Shown here in pieces: positions 10,701 to 21,697 of a DNA stretch of 64,000 nucleotides. The first letter of the stretch is position 1; the number at the start of each line of letters is the position of its first letter. The position numbers were made by a program, and so were the translations under genes. The stretch is taken from NCBI GenBank assembly GCA_900312665.1, contig ONZQ02000022.1, forward strand, positions 186,001-250,000. Reading direction: 5' to 3'. The notes under the pieces were generated by a model, which ran no database searches, was not told the DNA's origin, and saw nothing but the letters and a program-made list of their open reading frames with translations. Source of the DNA: Cephalotrichum gorgonifer. Lineage: Eukaryota > Ascomycota > Sordariomycetes > Microascales > Microascaceae.

Positions 10701-12717
10701 AGACACTTGAGCTCTGCAGCTGGTGGGGGAGCTTTGGGTACGGGCTGCGATGCGGGAACTGACCCATGTGCCTCGTGCCCGGGATTGGCTGGGGGCGGGG
10801 AGCGTTACCCTGGAGCGCGTCGTTGCGGGAGCGGTGGGTCTGGGGCATCTGGGGCTGGACGACTTCGCCGTAGGGCCTCTGGTGATGAGGTAGAGGGCGA
10901 TTAGGTGGAGGGTGATGAGGTAGAGGGTGATTAGGTGGAGGGTGATGAGGTTGAGGATGGAGGTTGTGATAGGGCTGGGGCCGGGGATGGGGGTGAGCCA
11001 TCTGGGCCTGGTGCTGCGGGATGTGGCTCGGGCCCATCTGGCGATAGGCCATCGGGTTCTGGGGTCCCTGGCCGTAAAAACTGCCCTGGTTGTAATAATT
11101 TCCCTGGCTGTAGGCATTGCCCTGGCCGTAGACATTTCCCTGGCCGTAAACATTGCCCTGCGCCATCAGCGGCCGCCCATGTTCAAACTGGGAGATATCC
11201 ACCTGCGGAACAAGCGAGAGCTGCCCCGTCGGCATCTGTCCAGCATACATACGCGCGGCCCCGTGCCCGCTCACCTGCACACTAGGATGCTGCCCAGGCG
11301 TCATCATCCCTCGCAACTGCATATGACCGGGAACAGCAATGGGGCGCGGGTGCCGGGCCGCAGGCATCTGGAACCTCGACTTGGCCAGGCGCCTCAGCGT
11401 CGGGCTGATGGCGCTCTGTGAAGGCGGTCTCTTCCTACCGTGATCCATCTCTGCGTCGGCAATTTCCTCGCTCTCTTCAGTCTCCTCTTTTCCCTTCCCC
11501 TTCTTTTGTGAAGACCCTTGGACGTTCTTGGGCGTGGAAGGGAATGGGTTGGTTTTCGTCTCCGAAGGTGTTGTTTTGACAGGCACCGTGGTGGGAGAAC
11601 GAGCTCGGGAGGGAGAGGAAATATGGAAGCTGGAAATTTTCGGGCAGATCGAGCCGGGGTGCGAAGGGCTGGAGGTCAGGTGGCTCCTTCCTTCTGCGCT
11701 AAAAGCTGTGTCCATGGGGGGTGGCGCGACGGTCGAGCTACCAGGGGCAACGGCGGGGACGAAAACGGGAGCGTCGAGCCGAAGCCACGTGTTGACGGCA
11801 GTAGGTGCTGTGGTAGGATCCACCTGTGTCTGAGCTTCCTGAGGAGGGCCACTCCCTCCACTCGAGGTATTCTCCTCAGTGATTTCCTCGGCGATCGGCT
11901 GAGTCGTGGGAGACGGGAGCGGAAACATTAAGCCAAGGGGATGCGGAACGGAGCTGGATATGGCCATAAAGGTCTCAAAGTCCGGAGGAGGAAGATCAGG
12001 GAACACCGGAAACACAACCTGGAAGAAAGGTTAGCACCTGCTAAAATATGAATGGGATCGTAGGCAAGTAGGCAGGGTGAGTGAGCCCACTGTAAACTGG
12101 GAATAAAGTTGCCGTGATGGATTTGGGGATTGGGGGAAACATACCGGAGGTGTGAACCCCATACTAAACCCATTCAGAAGCTCATACCCATACGCAGCCC
12201 ATGCAGGATCCAGCCCCATAATGTACAAGTCCCACGGGTGCCAAAGCCCATAGATGCCCTAGATGTATGGGCCAAAGAAGCGTGGGTCAATATGTGTGAG
12301 ATCGGGGTAGAGGTAGGGGTTGACAGCATTATGGGCTGGCATGCCAGTGCCAATGTCAACAGCCACCTCATTCACATCCTCCACAGAGGCCTCGCCCTTG
12401 GCAATCCCAGAAGGAGCTTGCTGCTGCACCTGGGAGTCAATACCAGAAGGGAGTCTCAAAAGGTCCTTGCTCTCATCATCTTGGGTAGAGGGCTGAGCCT
12501 CGACTGGGCTATTCGCATCTTGCTCATACTGCTGTGAGCCAGAGGAGCCCTCAAGTTGGGCTGATGTGTTGCCTCCGTCATTGTCGTGACTATTACCATG
12601 GTTATTATCATGTGAGTTCCCAGAATTCACCCGGGGGCTGTGGTAATTATACCCTTTCCCGGATTGAGTGGCGCTTGTGCCAGGGGGTTGGCCCCCAGGA
12701 GGTAGCTGATCGGTCAT
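7798..12717 (-). CDS. Large Pro/Gln-rich, cysteine-module protein with three in-frame TAG codons
   Basis: Exons 12717-12145 and 12018-7798 around a 126-nt GT-AG phase-0 intron give one frame of 1598 codons. Internal TAG occurs at codons about 153 (12261-12259), 1093 (9315-9313) and 1220 (8934-8932); the last stop is TAG at 7800. There are no TAA, TGA or frameshifts. Residues 1-190 are polar and Gln/Asn-rich; 200-1000 are low-complexity (Pro, His, Gln, repeated YGQGN); about 1050-1597 hold five related modules of the form CPG or CxG, then W/Y, then VCExC-like, typical of a fungal cysteine-rich family often annotated only as hypothetical or integral membrane protein. I see no signal peptide or clear membrane helix. 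I chose ATG 12717 (MTDQ); an in-frame upstream start at 12795 is possible. Sequence on both sides of each TAG is coding-like and no intron removes them. It could be a pseudogene with three nonsense changes, but A-to-I editing of UAG to UGG (Trp) fits better. The function is unknown. Confidence 0.75.
8916..8944 (-). promoter_or_regulatory. Hairpin around the third internal TAG
   Basis: Arms CCTGGACGA and TCGTCCAGG (9 bp, perfect) enclose an 11-nt loop with the TAG. An alternative fold pairs CGACT with AGTCG, leaving triloop AGG whose first base is the A of the TAG, with outer CCTGGA/TCCAGG pairing retained. In both folds that A is unpaired, as preferred by fungal A-to-I editing. Confidence 0.55.
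9300..9326 (-). promoter_or_regulatory. Hairpin around the second internal TAG
   Basis: GCGGGA pairs with TCCCGC (6 bp). After a single mismatch, GTG pairs with CAC. This leaves a 7-nt apical loop CTAGTTC that contains the whole TAG codon (mRNA sense). Confidence 0.5.
10880..11165 (-). repeat. Coding tandem repeats (His/Pro and YGQGN units)
   Basis: Within the large gene, two short-unit repeat blocks are visible: GGTGATGAGGTAGAGGG-like units near 10880-10950 encoding HPPPNHPLPH-type sequence, and CCCTGGCCGTA-like units near 11068-11160 encoding YGQGN-type sequence. They are in frame and lengthen the disordered middle of the protein. Confidence 0.75.
12246..12272 (-). promoter_or_regulatory. 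Hairpin around the first internal TAG
   Basis: GCCCATA and TATGGGC form a perfect 7-bp stem around a 13-nt loop that contains the TAG codon. Confidence 0.5.
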
Positions 12718-14332
12718 GGCCTGCTCCTGGTGCAGATGACCAGGTATCTTTGTGTAGTGCCTCAGATGGCAAGTGAATCCTTTACCTGAGACCAAGGTTG
12801 GTGGTTAGTCTTTGTGGGGAAGGTCAAGAATTGGGTGAATGCCGGTGTTGACCATGAACCTTACCATGTGCTCTCAAGTCTCTTCTGGAGTATGTCCAGG
12901 GAAGGAATTTAGAAAGGAGGTATGCCTTGATACTCTTCAGTCGTGCAAAGTGTCAGAATAGATGAGCGCGGCTGAAGATGGTATGGGTGGACAAGGTTTG
13001 TGTGAACAGAAGGGGAGAAAGAATGGGAAGTCGCGTCGGCAGGAGATGAGAATGGAAAATAAGGAACTGAACCACCTGCCTTGGAAAAGAGGCCTGTCAT
13101 TTTGGAAAGTGAGTAACCAGGGAAACCAATGCGAATGCACTAGGGAAGGAACGCATCCAAGAATATCAAAAACAAAGGCAAGTCCCAGGCCCAGATGCAA
13201 GCCGGAAACTGCCAGTCCTGGTATAAAGGATACGCAGGTAGAATTTCGAAAACCCAAGAACCTCACGAACAGGGTGGTGAAGAGATAACGAAGTATAAAG
13301 GTGAGAAACACACTTACAGAGGGGCTGAGCGTTCAAATATGTCGGGAGAAGATGGAAGAGGAGCAGTCTCGGTGGGAAATGATGCTAGATTCGGATGAGT
13401 AGAAAATCAGGATGTGAAGAAAAGACTCGTCAAGATGTAGGGAAAGAGAGTGCACAACAGAAGAAGGTAGGGAAAGGGGGAGTGGAAAGCAGAGGGGGTG
13501 AATAGAAAGATATCCAGGCAGAACCAAAACCGAACCAATCAGGAACACCACAAATACGGCAAGCACGATAGGCTCCCGAGGCCCCTTCCGCCCATACTCC
13601 TACTGGAACTCCAGTTTTCCAACCCAAAACACTTCCGACCCAGGAAGCTCAGGCTATCATGGTACGTGCCTTCCCTTGGACTATGATGTCCCGTACTTCC
13701 TGCCCCATTCCCCACGGCGTGCCTGCCCACTTCACTTACCAAGGTCAAAACCAAGAACCATACACACCAGCAGACGCATCCAACAGAAGTTGCCCTGGCA
13801 GTACCTAAAAGTCCCTAAGAAACGTAGCTCCGCAGTACCCTTGGGGGTTAATTCCTGCCATGGTAGCTTGCCATGTTTTTCGTATCGCGACGCGACGAGT
13901 GCTGGGAGAAGTCATTGGATCCGGATCTAAGTGGGGCCAGTGGGGCCGGGTCCCGGCCGAGATTCCGGACATACCACCCCCGCTTCCCCGCCATCAGGAT
14001 CCTGACTTGGCGAGGCACCACCAGCCAAAACTCCTCGCGACCAGGCATTCGGGGGTGAATCCCCCTGAAACCAGTCCATCTCAGAATACCGAACCACCTC
14101 TTCCAAACACGTCCAAAAAATAACCTTGGCGATATTTCTCGTACAGTTCCAATACTATATATACACTCTATGAAACCAGCGTGTCTAACTAAAAACACCC
14201 GCTAGCGCCATGCAAAAATACATCATTGTAAACCAAACCAAAACCAAAAGCCCCGATCAAATCGCACACAACAGTCCACGCTCGAAGCCAGCGGGTATAT
14301 CAGGTGTCCACCCTGCAAACCTCACCTCAGTC
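12718..14332. other. Intergenic, 5' flank of the cysteine-module gene
   Basis: Contains the presumed promoter and 5' leader of the minus-strand gene starting at 12717 and the 3' flank of the ABC transporter ending at 14333. An acceptor-like CTCAG at about 12786-12790 on the minus strand hints at a 5'-UTR intron. I found no further coding region. Confidence 0.5.
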
Positions 14333-17300
14333 TCACCCCTCCCTCCACCTCGTCCTAACGACCCTCAGAACCCCCCACGCCAGCACCCGATACACAACCA
14401 CGCACCCCGCCAGCGCCGCAATGTTCACCACGGGATCCACATTCAACTTATACAGGTCCAGCGCGTCCTCCCCGGTACCCAGTATGCAACTCCCGCCGAG
14501 CATGTGCTCCTCGTCGCACCGGAACCGCACACCCCTGAGCGAGAACGGCCCCAGCGCCCTCGTGGCGTACCGCACGGGCGACAGGTAGTTCACCCCCTCT
14601 AGGAACGGCGGCATGTCCGTAGACAGGATGCCCCCCATGCACGTCGCGACCGAGAGCACCACGCTCGTCAGGTTCACCGCGAACCCCGTGTGCGAGAACA
14701 CCGTGTTGAACATGATGCCGATGCTCTCGCCGCACGACACGATCCCGAAGCAGCAGAACGCCGACGCGAAGTACAGCTCCACCGTCCGCGGCAGCCCCAC
14801 CGCGAACACCGCCAGCACCCCGAAGATCAGGCAGCTCACGATCTCGCACGGCACCTCGAGGATCGTGTACCCCGCCAGGAACGCCTCCGCCCCGTACACC
14901 CCGTCGTCGTACTCGCGGTAGAACACGTCCCGCTCGGCCGGGTACACCGCCACGTTCTGCAGCATCCCCACGAAGTAGAACGCCCCCACCTGCTGCACGA
15001 ACCCCATCCGGTTCTGCACAGAGAAGAAGTCGTCGTCCATCGGCGCGAAGAAGAGCGAGAAGATGAGCCCGAGCGACACGACCTGCATGATGCGCGCGAT
15101 GATGAGCGGCGGCTGCCGGCGGAAGTTGATGATCGCCCGGTGCAGCAGGAGGGGCAGGGCTGCCGCCAGCGACGTCCGTTTCCTGACGAGCGCGCCGAGC
15201 TCGGCCGGCGTAGCGAGGGTGGCTCTGCCGACCGAGCGGCGGGAGACGGAGGACACCGTGGGCCTCACCGGTGTGAGATCATCCTCTTCTTCCTGGGGAC
15301 TAGCGACTGCGTCTTTCTCCGTTCGGGATGCGGCGGCTTCGGTGGTGGATACACCCGACTCCTCGACATAGCTTCGGGCCGGCTTCTCTTGCGTTACCTC
15401 CTCCGCTTCCTCGATACCAAACAACCCGCCAGCCTCGGGAACGTTTCCCTCCGCCTCCTTCCAGGCGGCGATCAACTTCGTGACCTTCTCCCTGCTCTCC
15501 CTCTCCCTCCCCTCCTCCCTGAGGTCAACGCTAATGAGATCCATCACAAAGTCCGCCGGGTTCGCGTGCCTCGGGCACTCGTACCCATGCCCCCGGAAGT
15601 ATCCCAGCATCTCCGCCGCCTTCCCCGTGTACACACAATGACCTCCCCGCGCCAGCAGAAGCACATTCCCAAAGTGCTTAAACAGGTCACTCCTCGCCTG
15701 GTGGATCGTCAGGATCACCGTCCGCCCCTCCGCCGCTAGGCCCTGCAGCACCTCCATGATCGAATTGGCCGTGAAAGCGTCGAGCCCGGACGTCGGCTCG
15801 TCGAGGAGCAGTATCCGCGGGTCGGTAAGTACCTGCACAGCAATGGATACACGCCGCTTCTCGCCCCCCGATATACCCTTGATCAACTCGCTCCCCACGA
15901 GGTTATCCGCACAGTCCTTCAGGCCCATCTTAAGGAGGACGTCCTCAGCCCGCTTTGCCTTCTCCTCCTTGCTCATCCATGACGGGAGCCGCAGGCCGGC
16001 GGCGAAACGTAGCGTCTCGCGCACGGTCAGGGACGGTAGCAGCGCGTCGTCGTCCTGGCAGACGTACGAACACACAGAGCGGACCACCGATGGCGACGGA
16101 ACCGCCGAGTTAAACGTCAATCTACCGGATGGGAGGTACTTCGTGCCCAGCGTGCTGTGTAACCTGAGCGCCATTGAGTTAAGCAGCGACGTCTTCCCGC
16201 TCCCCGATGGCCCCATGATCACGTTCAAGACCCCGGACTGGAACGTGGCCGAGACGGGATTCAGTATCGTCTTCCGTGGCAGCTTCTTCCCCCACGGCGC
16301 GCGCTTGTCGAGGCCGAGGGCGAAGTTGTCCAGCCCGACGTCGATGGCACGGACCTCTGTGATCGACGCTGGCTTCATCTTTTCCTTACCGGCCGACAAG
16401 TCCGTGTCCGATGTCCGGGCTCGAGCGATAGTCATCTCAACTTTCAGGAAGTAGAGCAGCACTCCGGAGAGCAGGAGTAGGCCGCTGGCGAACCCGAGTA
16501 GGATGATGATGGGCCGCATGACCCAGTTATTAGGAAAGCCGAGCGAGTCCATGATGTATTCTCCAGTATACGACGCGCAGTCAGGGTTGTCCCTCCCGCC
16601 AGGGAACGGACAGTCGTAGAAACCGCCCTCGAATTCATTCCCAGAGTAGGCACCAAAGGCGTAGAACTAAGGAGAGGAATTAGAGCCTATCGTCATACAT
16701 ACACCGGGACCCTCGATACTTACAGTGTAGGTGATCCACTTCATCCAGCGCACGTAGACCGGAAGGGAGTTCGCCTGGACGAATATTCCACATGCCATAC
16801 TCTGCAGCGTATATATCAGATTGGCCATCATGCTTGCGCCCGGGAAGTGCCGCACCGTGGCGACACAGGTCATGGCGCAGGACATGGCGACGTAATGATT
16901 CAGAAGCGTGATGGCGAAGAAGATGAAGAACTTCTCCGCGTCTCTGTCGAATCCGGCCATGAAGTAGAAGATGACGCTGTAGAGGAACGGCACCGGTATA
17001 TCCTCCGTGAAAAACCGGGCAAAACGGCGGGAGAGCATGAAGGGCAGCACATCGGAGCACCCCTCGCTGTGCTCGCGATCAAAGGTGGGTATGTCGATAG
17101 TGAGGCGGTAAACCTCGAAGATGAGCAGCAGATACCCCTGTAGGCCGGCCGCGGTGTAAAGCGCGCCTTCTCGAGAGCGTATCCCGGAGTCGTCGCGCGC
17201 GAGGTTGTAGAAGATGTAGCCAGTGATGATAGCCATCATAATGCCTTCAAAAATGGAGGCCATCATGCCCATTGGGTCTCGATATGTCACCTTGAACGTT

Positions 17301-18484
17301 CGATTCGTTAGGACGACCAGCTGTCTGAGGAAGGAAGCGTGTTTGGAATTATCGGATGGTTTTCGGATCCGTGGTCGAGCGGCCGCTTCCGCGGAAGGGC
17401 TTGGGTATCGCAGCTGGCTCTCCGTATTCCACGCTCTCTTTAGCCCCTCGACTCGGCTCGTAGTCTCTGCTTCCAGCTCGGGAGTGCGGTTGTCGACCGC
17501 CGCAATGTCGATCACGAACTCAGCGGGGTTAACAAAAGGAGGAATCTTAAACCCTTGTCCATCAAACCAGGGAATGCACCCCTTCGCGGGACCTGAATAC
17601 ACGGGACCTCCCCTGGCTAGGACCACCAGGCTGTCAAAACGATCCCAGATCTCCGAGCGGGGCTGGTGTATGGTCATGATGATGGTGCGGCCCTTTGCAG
17701 CGAGGCCCTTGAGGGTCTTGACGAGCTGGAAGGCACTCGTCGCATCGAGACCCGTCGTTGGCTCGTCCAGGAAGAGGACGGAGGGGTTGGCGAGTAGCTG
17801 CACGCCGATGGACGTCCGCCTCTTCTCGCCGCCCGAGCATCCCTTGTGCTGCGTGCTACCAACCCTCGTATCGGCACACTCCTTCAGGCCAAGCTCCAGT
17901 ATGACCTCCTCGACGACCCTGGCGCTCTGGGCGGCGGTAGTGGAAGGGGGCAGGCGGAGGGCGGCGGCATACTGCAGAGTCTCCCTCACGGTGAGGGATG
18001 GTAAGAGCACATCCTGCTGCATCACATAGGCGTGCCTCGTCGATTGAACCCCGGCCACTCCGTTAAAGGTTGTCGAGCCGGACTCGGCCAGCCTGGGGCT
18101 GATCATGCGTTCAGCCAGGGTATTTAGCAGGGTCGTCTTCCCGGAACCACTCCCACCAATAATGGCCGTTAGAGTCCCTGCTTCTAGGGATGCGCTGATG
18201 GAGTGCAGGAGAGTCTTTCTAGACTCCTTAGGCCCCGTTTTTCTCAACTTCTCGAGCCATGATGGGGGGGTGTCAACGGTGACGCCGAGGTCGCGAATGT
18301 CGACATTGACGGCCTGCACATCGTCGAGAAAGAGGTGGGTGTCATGGGCGAGAGAAGATCGTGGTTGGTTGGCATCGTTGTATGCAGACTCCGTGGTCAT
18401 GGTCAACGAGCTTTGGCGCTTGGTGTTTTCGATATCGTAACTGCTGGGCGGTCGAGTGCCCTCCGGAGAAGCCTGGGCCTCCAT
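14333..18484 (-). CDS. Full-size ABCG (white/PDR-related) transporter
   Basis: Exons 18484-16724 and 16666-14333 around a 57-nt phase-0 intron encode about 1364 residues in the order NBD-TMD-NBD-TMD. NBD1 shows Walker A GGSGSGKTTLL, signature CSGGEKRRTS, Walker B VLFLDEPTTGLDAT and H-loop TIHQPRS. NBD2 shows GPSGSGKTSLL, ISGGEKRRVS, ILLLDEPTSGLDAF and TIHQARS. Both catalytic sites look intact. The region joining the halves (exon 2 start) is a Cys-rich extracellular loop (FYDCPFPGG) followed by a membrane helix. The forward NBD-TMD order with both halves white-type matches fungal ABCG proteins that export lipophilic compounds or lipids across the plasma membrane; the substrate cannot be read. 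No transport-cluster partners are adjacent. Confidence 0.92.
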
Positions 18485-21400
18485 TGGAAGGGAGGGGGGG
18501 ATGAATAAGGGAGCTCGAGGCGAGGACGGGGAGATATGATCTAGCGTAGTGAGGCCATGAGGGAGTCAGTCTAACGCGACGGAGGACTTGGCTATGTGTA
18601 AGTATGTAAGTGTAAGGCAAAGCAGGCTGCTGACAACAGATCAGGAGAGCTATCGCAGAGCAAGCTTATACTTCGTCCAAGACCTTGCGACTCCCGCCAA
18701 TGCAAGTCGCTTAGCAGACGTAGAATTAGAATTGAATCCAAGAAACACCGAGGACACGGATATCAGGGAGCAAAAGCGTTTTAGCTCCTCCTCCCTCGTT
18801 CCTACCCCCCGCAACGGAAACGGTCGCCCACCCAGCATGGACTTCGCCAAGAATGGAATGGGCAAGAGGGGGGCTAACCGAGAATGCAACGGTGGGTACC
18901 ATTGCCTCTCGGCCCATCGCCCCTCCGGGCCCAATCCTGCATCCCATCCCGTCACCAAGCGTCATGGCGCCCCCTTGTCCCATGTGCGTGCTTGCGTACG
19001 AGTACGAAGTAGGCTCGGTTCCACATTCGGACGGCGTGGCAACCATGGGCTGCGAGTACGACGTTGCAGGGAGTCGGCAAGAACAGCGGGCTGGGTTGAG
19101 CTAAGCTAACAGCGGGGAAAGGTCGGCCCTTGTCTCTTTTCGGGCAAATGCCTGTTTCTAGAACGAATATTCGTGCGCGCATTGAGCTGGGTCCGCGAGA
19201 CGATCCCTTCGCTTAGGAATTGGAGTGTTTTTTGTACGAGTGCTTGCAGTAAACATCCAATGTCCCGGGTCTGCCATGGTGGACCCGCTCCCAGCACCCC
19301 GGTCGAATGACGCGGGACACGAGAAAAAGTAAATGAAAGCAAACCTGGCCAGCTATCTGAATATTTAAGCGACGCATGCATGTATTGTCCTAATATTGAC
19401 TCTGCGGTGGATGGGAACAAAACGCTCCTTCCACCACTCGGTAGATCGAAGTGGGGCGGGGGTGATTTAATGTTGGCAGGAGCAGGGCACTCTCTCACGG
19501 GCCGCCAGTTCGTGGGCTGTCACGATCTCCCCCTTGTAGGCTATTCCAGTGACGATCTTCGATAAGTTAAGAGGCGTCGCTAATAATAGCCATAAGCGAG
19601 ATGATTTCTTCTTGATGTTTTCGATTCCCATGCGCGAGAGGAGTAGCTGCGAGGCGGTTTGAGTTAATGGCTCCATTTATGAGCGAGTACTTGTGCAAGC
19701 ACACCATCCCGAGTGATTGCGCTATGCAGTAGGTTCCTCCGTTCTCCGAGGCGCTCCTACCTTGCACACAACATTGCGCCTTCCTCCCCAACCCATTGGT
19801 CGCAATATCCTCAGACTCGTAATCCACGTCCACACCTTCCCCTCCCTTTCCCTTTTCCCCTTTCCCCTTTCTTTTTCCCATGCTAGATTTCCATCGTCGT
19901 TTCACGATCTCGAGATCCTTGGCAAGTTTCTTCACTTCGGCTGCGAACCGAGCCCAGGGGGTCTATTAAACGTTCGCAACTTTCTCTCTAAAGGGTTTAA
20001 CCAGTTACAAGGGGCCCCCTGTGTCGCTCAGTCGTTCCCCCCGTGCCCCCCATGCCCCATGCCCCATGCCCCAGCGCTCCCGCCCCCTGCCTGCTTCCCG
20101 GCTGGCTAAAACATTTTTAACCTAGCTCCTTGCAGCAAACTTGTTGCTCGCTTCGCACGCGAGGCGGGACCCTTGCCCCCGCCTCGGGTGGATCCGACCA
20201 CACGGATCACCACACAGATCACCGAAACCCTTACCAACTCGTGGCGTTGGCGGACCACTCGCCTGCGCTTGCATATAATTCCCCGTTAACGCCTCGATCT
20301 GCAAGTAGCTGAACGGGATGCTTTTATCTGGCCTACGTATTCACATTAGCTCGTAGAATCGACCCGCCATCGTGATGGAGGGACTATTACTGGAGGTCGC
20401 TTAGAGACGCTCCAATGAAATATCTCCAGCCGCCCGGAGATAAGTGGTCCGGCACAAGGTCGCTTCCATAATGCCGTCCGGTGCGACGATGATCCCACTC
20501 ATACCTCATTTAACCTCTCTAGCCTGCCGCCGGCGCAAGCCCAGCCTCTGGATGCTTGGAATAGCGTGGCCTCGCTTAATGCGAACTAGGGCCCAGAACC
20601 CAACATTTTCGTTCGGGAGTATCCGAAAAGCGGAGGGTGGGGGTGGTTGGTACACCTCAACGTTTGTTTGCCTGTATGGCATCTCATGGAGGAGGCATCG
20701 CGAGATTGACTTCAACGCGAGATGTTCGATGTTCTAGTTACTATGGTGGCGATGTTTACTCAGGAATCAAGCTTGGCCGTTTATAAATAATAGGAATAAG
20801 TTCAAGATACCAATTAACTCGCCTGGATGGCAGTCAATTCTACTTGTACTCGTACATGTACTCACCCCAAACCCACGATGCAGCCGGCATCACTTGCCAG
20901 CCACTAGCACAGGGCACATCCCGTGCCTTCCTTGGAGATGTGATTAGCACGCGAACCTTCCAAACACGACCTGAGAACGATGGAATCAGGTCATCATCCA
21001 ACGCCCCGTCTCACATGTCATTCGGCTTATCTACTACAGCCTTCCCCGCTCGAATGGGCTGCGGGACATGGAGTGTGGATGGTGCGACGTTTCTTTTTAC
21101 CAATCCATTCGAGTCTTCGTTCGGTGGTTTGCCTTCACGTCGGGGCCACGGCGGGAGATAGCGGGAAGCCTGCTCTTCGGTGTATGCTGACAGGTGTGTG
21201 TACCAGCGAGACTCCTATTCGCCAAACGCAATAATCCGTTCTCTAGGTTGGAGCTCAATCCATTGGTCAAACACTCCAACGCCCTGAAGCCGTCTCGATG
21301 TGAAGAGCTCTTGGCCGAACGGTTTACCGCCGATGAGTAGGACTCGAAACTGGGAGACATACCTGGCCGCTCACTACTTCCCAGACTCTAACACGCTTGG

Positions 21401-21697
21401 CCAAGTGGACCGCGATGGAGGCAAATCAACATGTATGCGATGCGCTATCTTGCTGTTATGCTATGCTGAATCTATATATCCCAGAAACCTCTCGTCCTAG
21501 AATTAGACCATGACGTCCCACCCTTAAACCCATGCCATTGGAAATACCAGGCCATTGTTCCTTTTTATACCTTTGCCAAGCCTCAATCTAACGGGCCGTT
21601 CAGATTCGGCGTTAAACCCTCGCCGAAATGATCCCTGCCGACGGGAACGCCTCCAATCTCGCGATTCGAGATAGAAGCCACCTTACGCCTTGGCGCC
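18485..21697. other. Intergenic, 3.2 kb, no supported gene
   Basis: Only short unrelated open frames. Visible structure: a C/T-rich tract near 19838-19875, short tandem CATGCCC units near 20047-20072, and GTAC-type motifs near 19688 and 20842-20861. The right end is the 3' flank of allantoinase. Confidence 0.5.

Noticed and set aside
7798..12717. Reassigned genetic code or general UAG readthrough
   Set aside because: Other genes here end with TAG as their true stop (the MFS gene at 32311, the zincin at 37980), so TAG is a normal stop.
12937..13311. Hydrophobic minus-strand frame as an upstream exon or membrane protein
   Set aside because: Phe/Leu-rich from a pyrimidine-rich strand; no splice link to the 12717 gene is supported.
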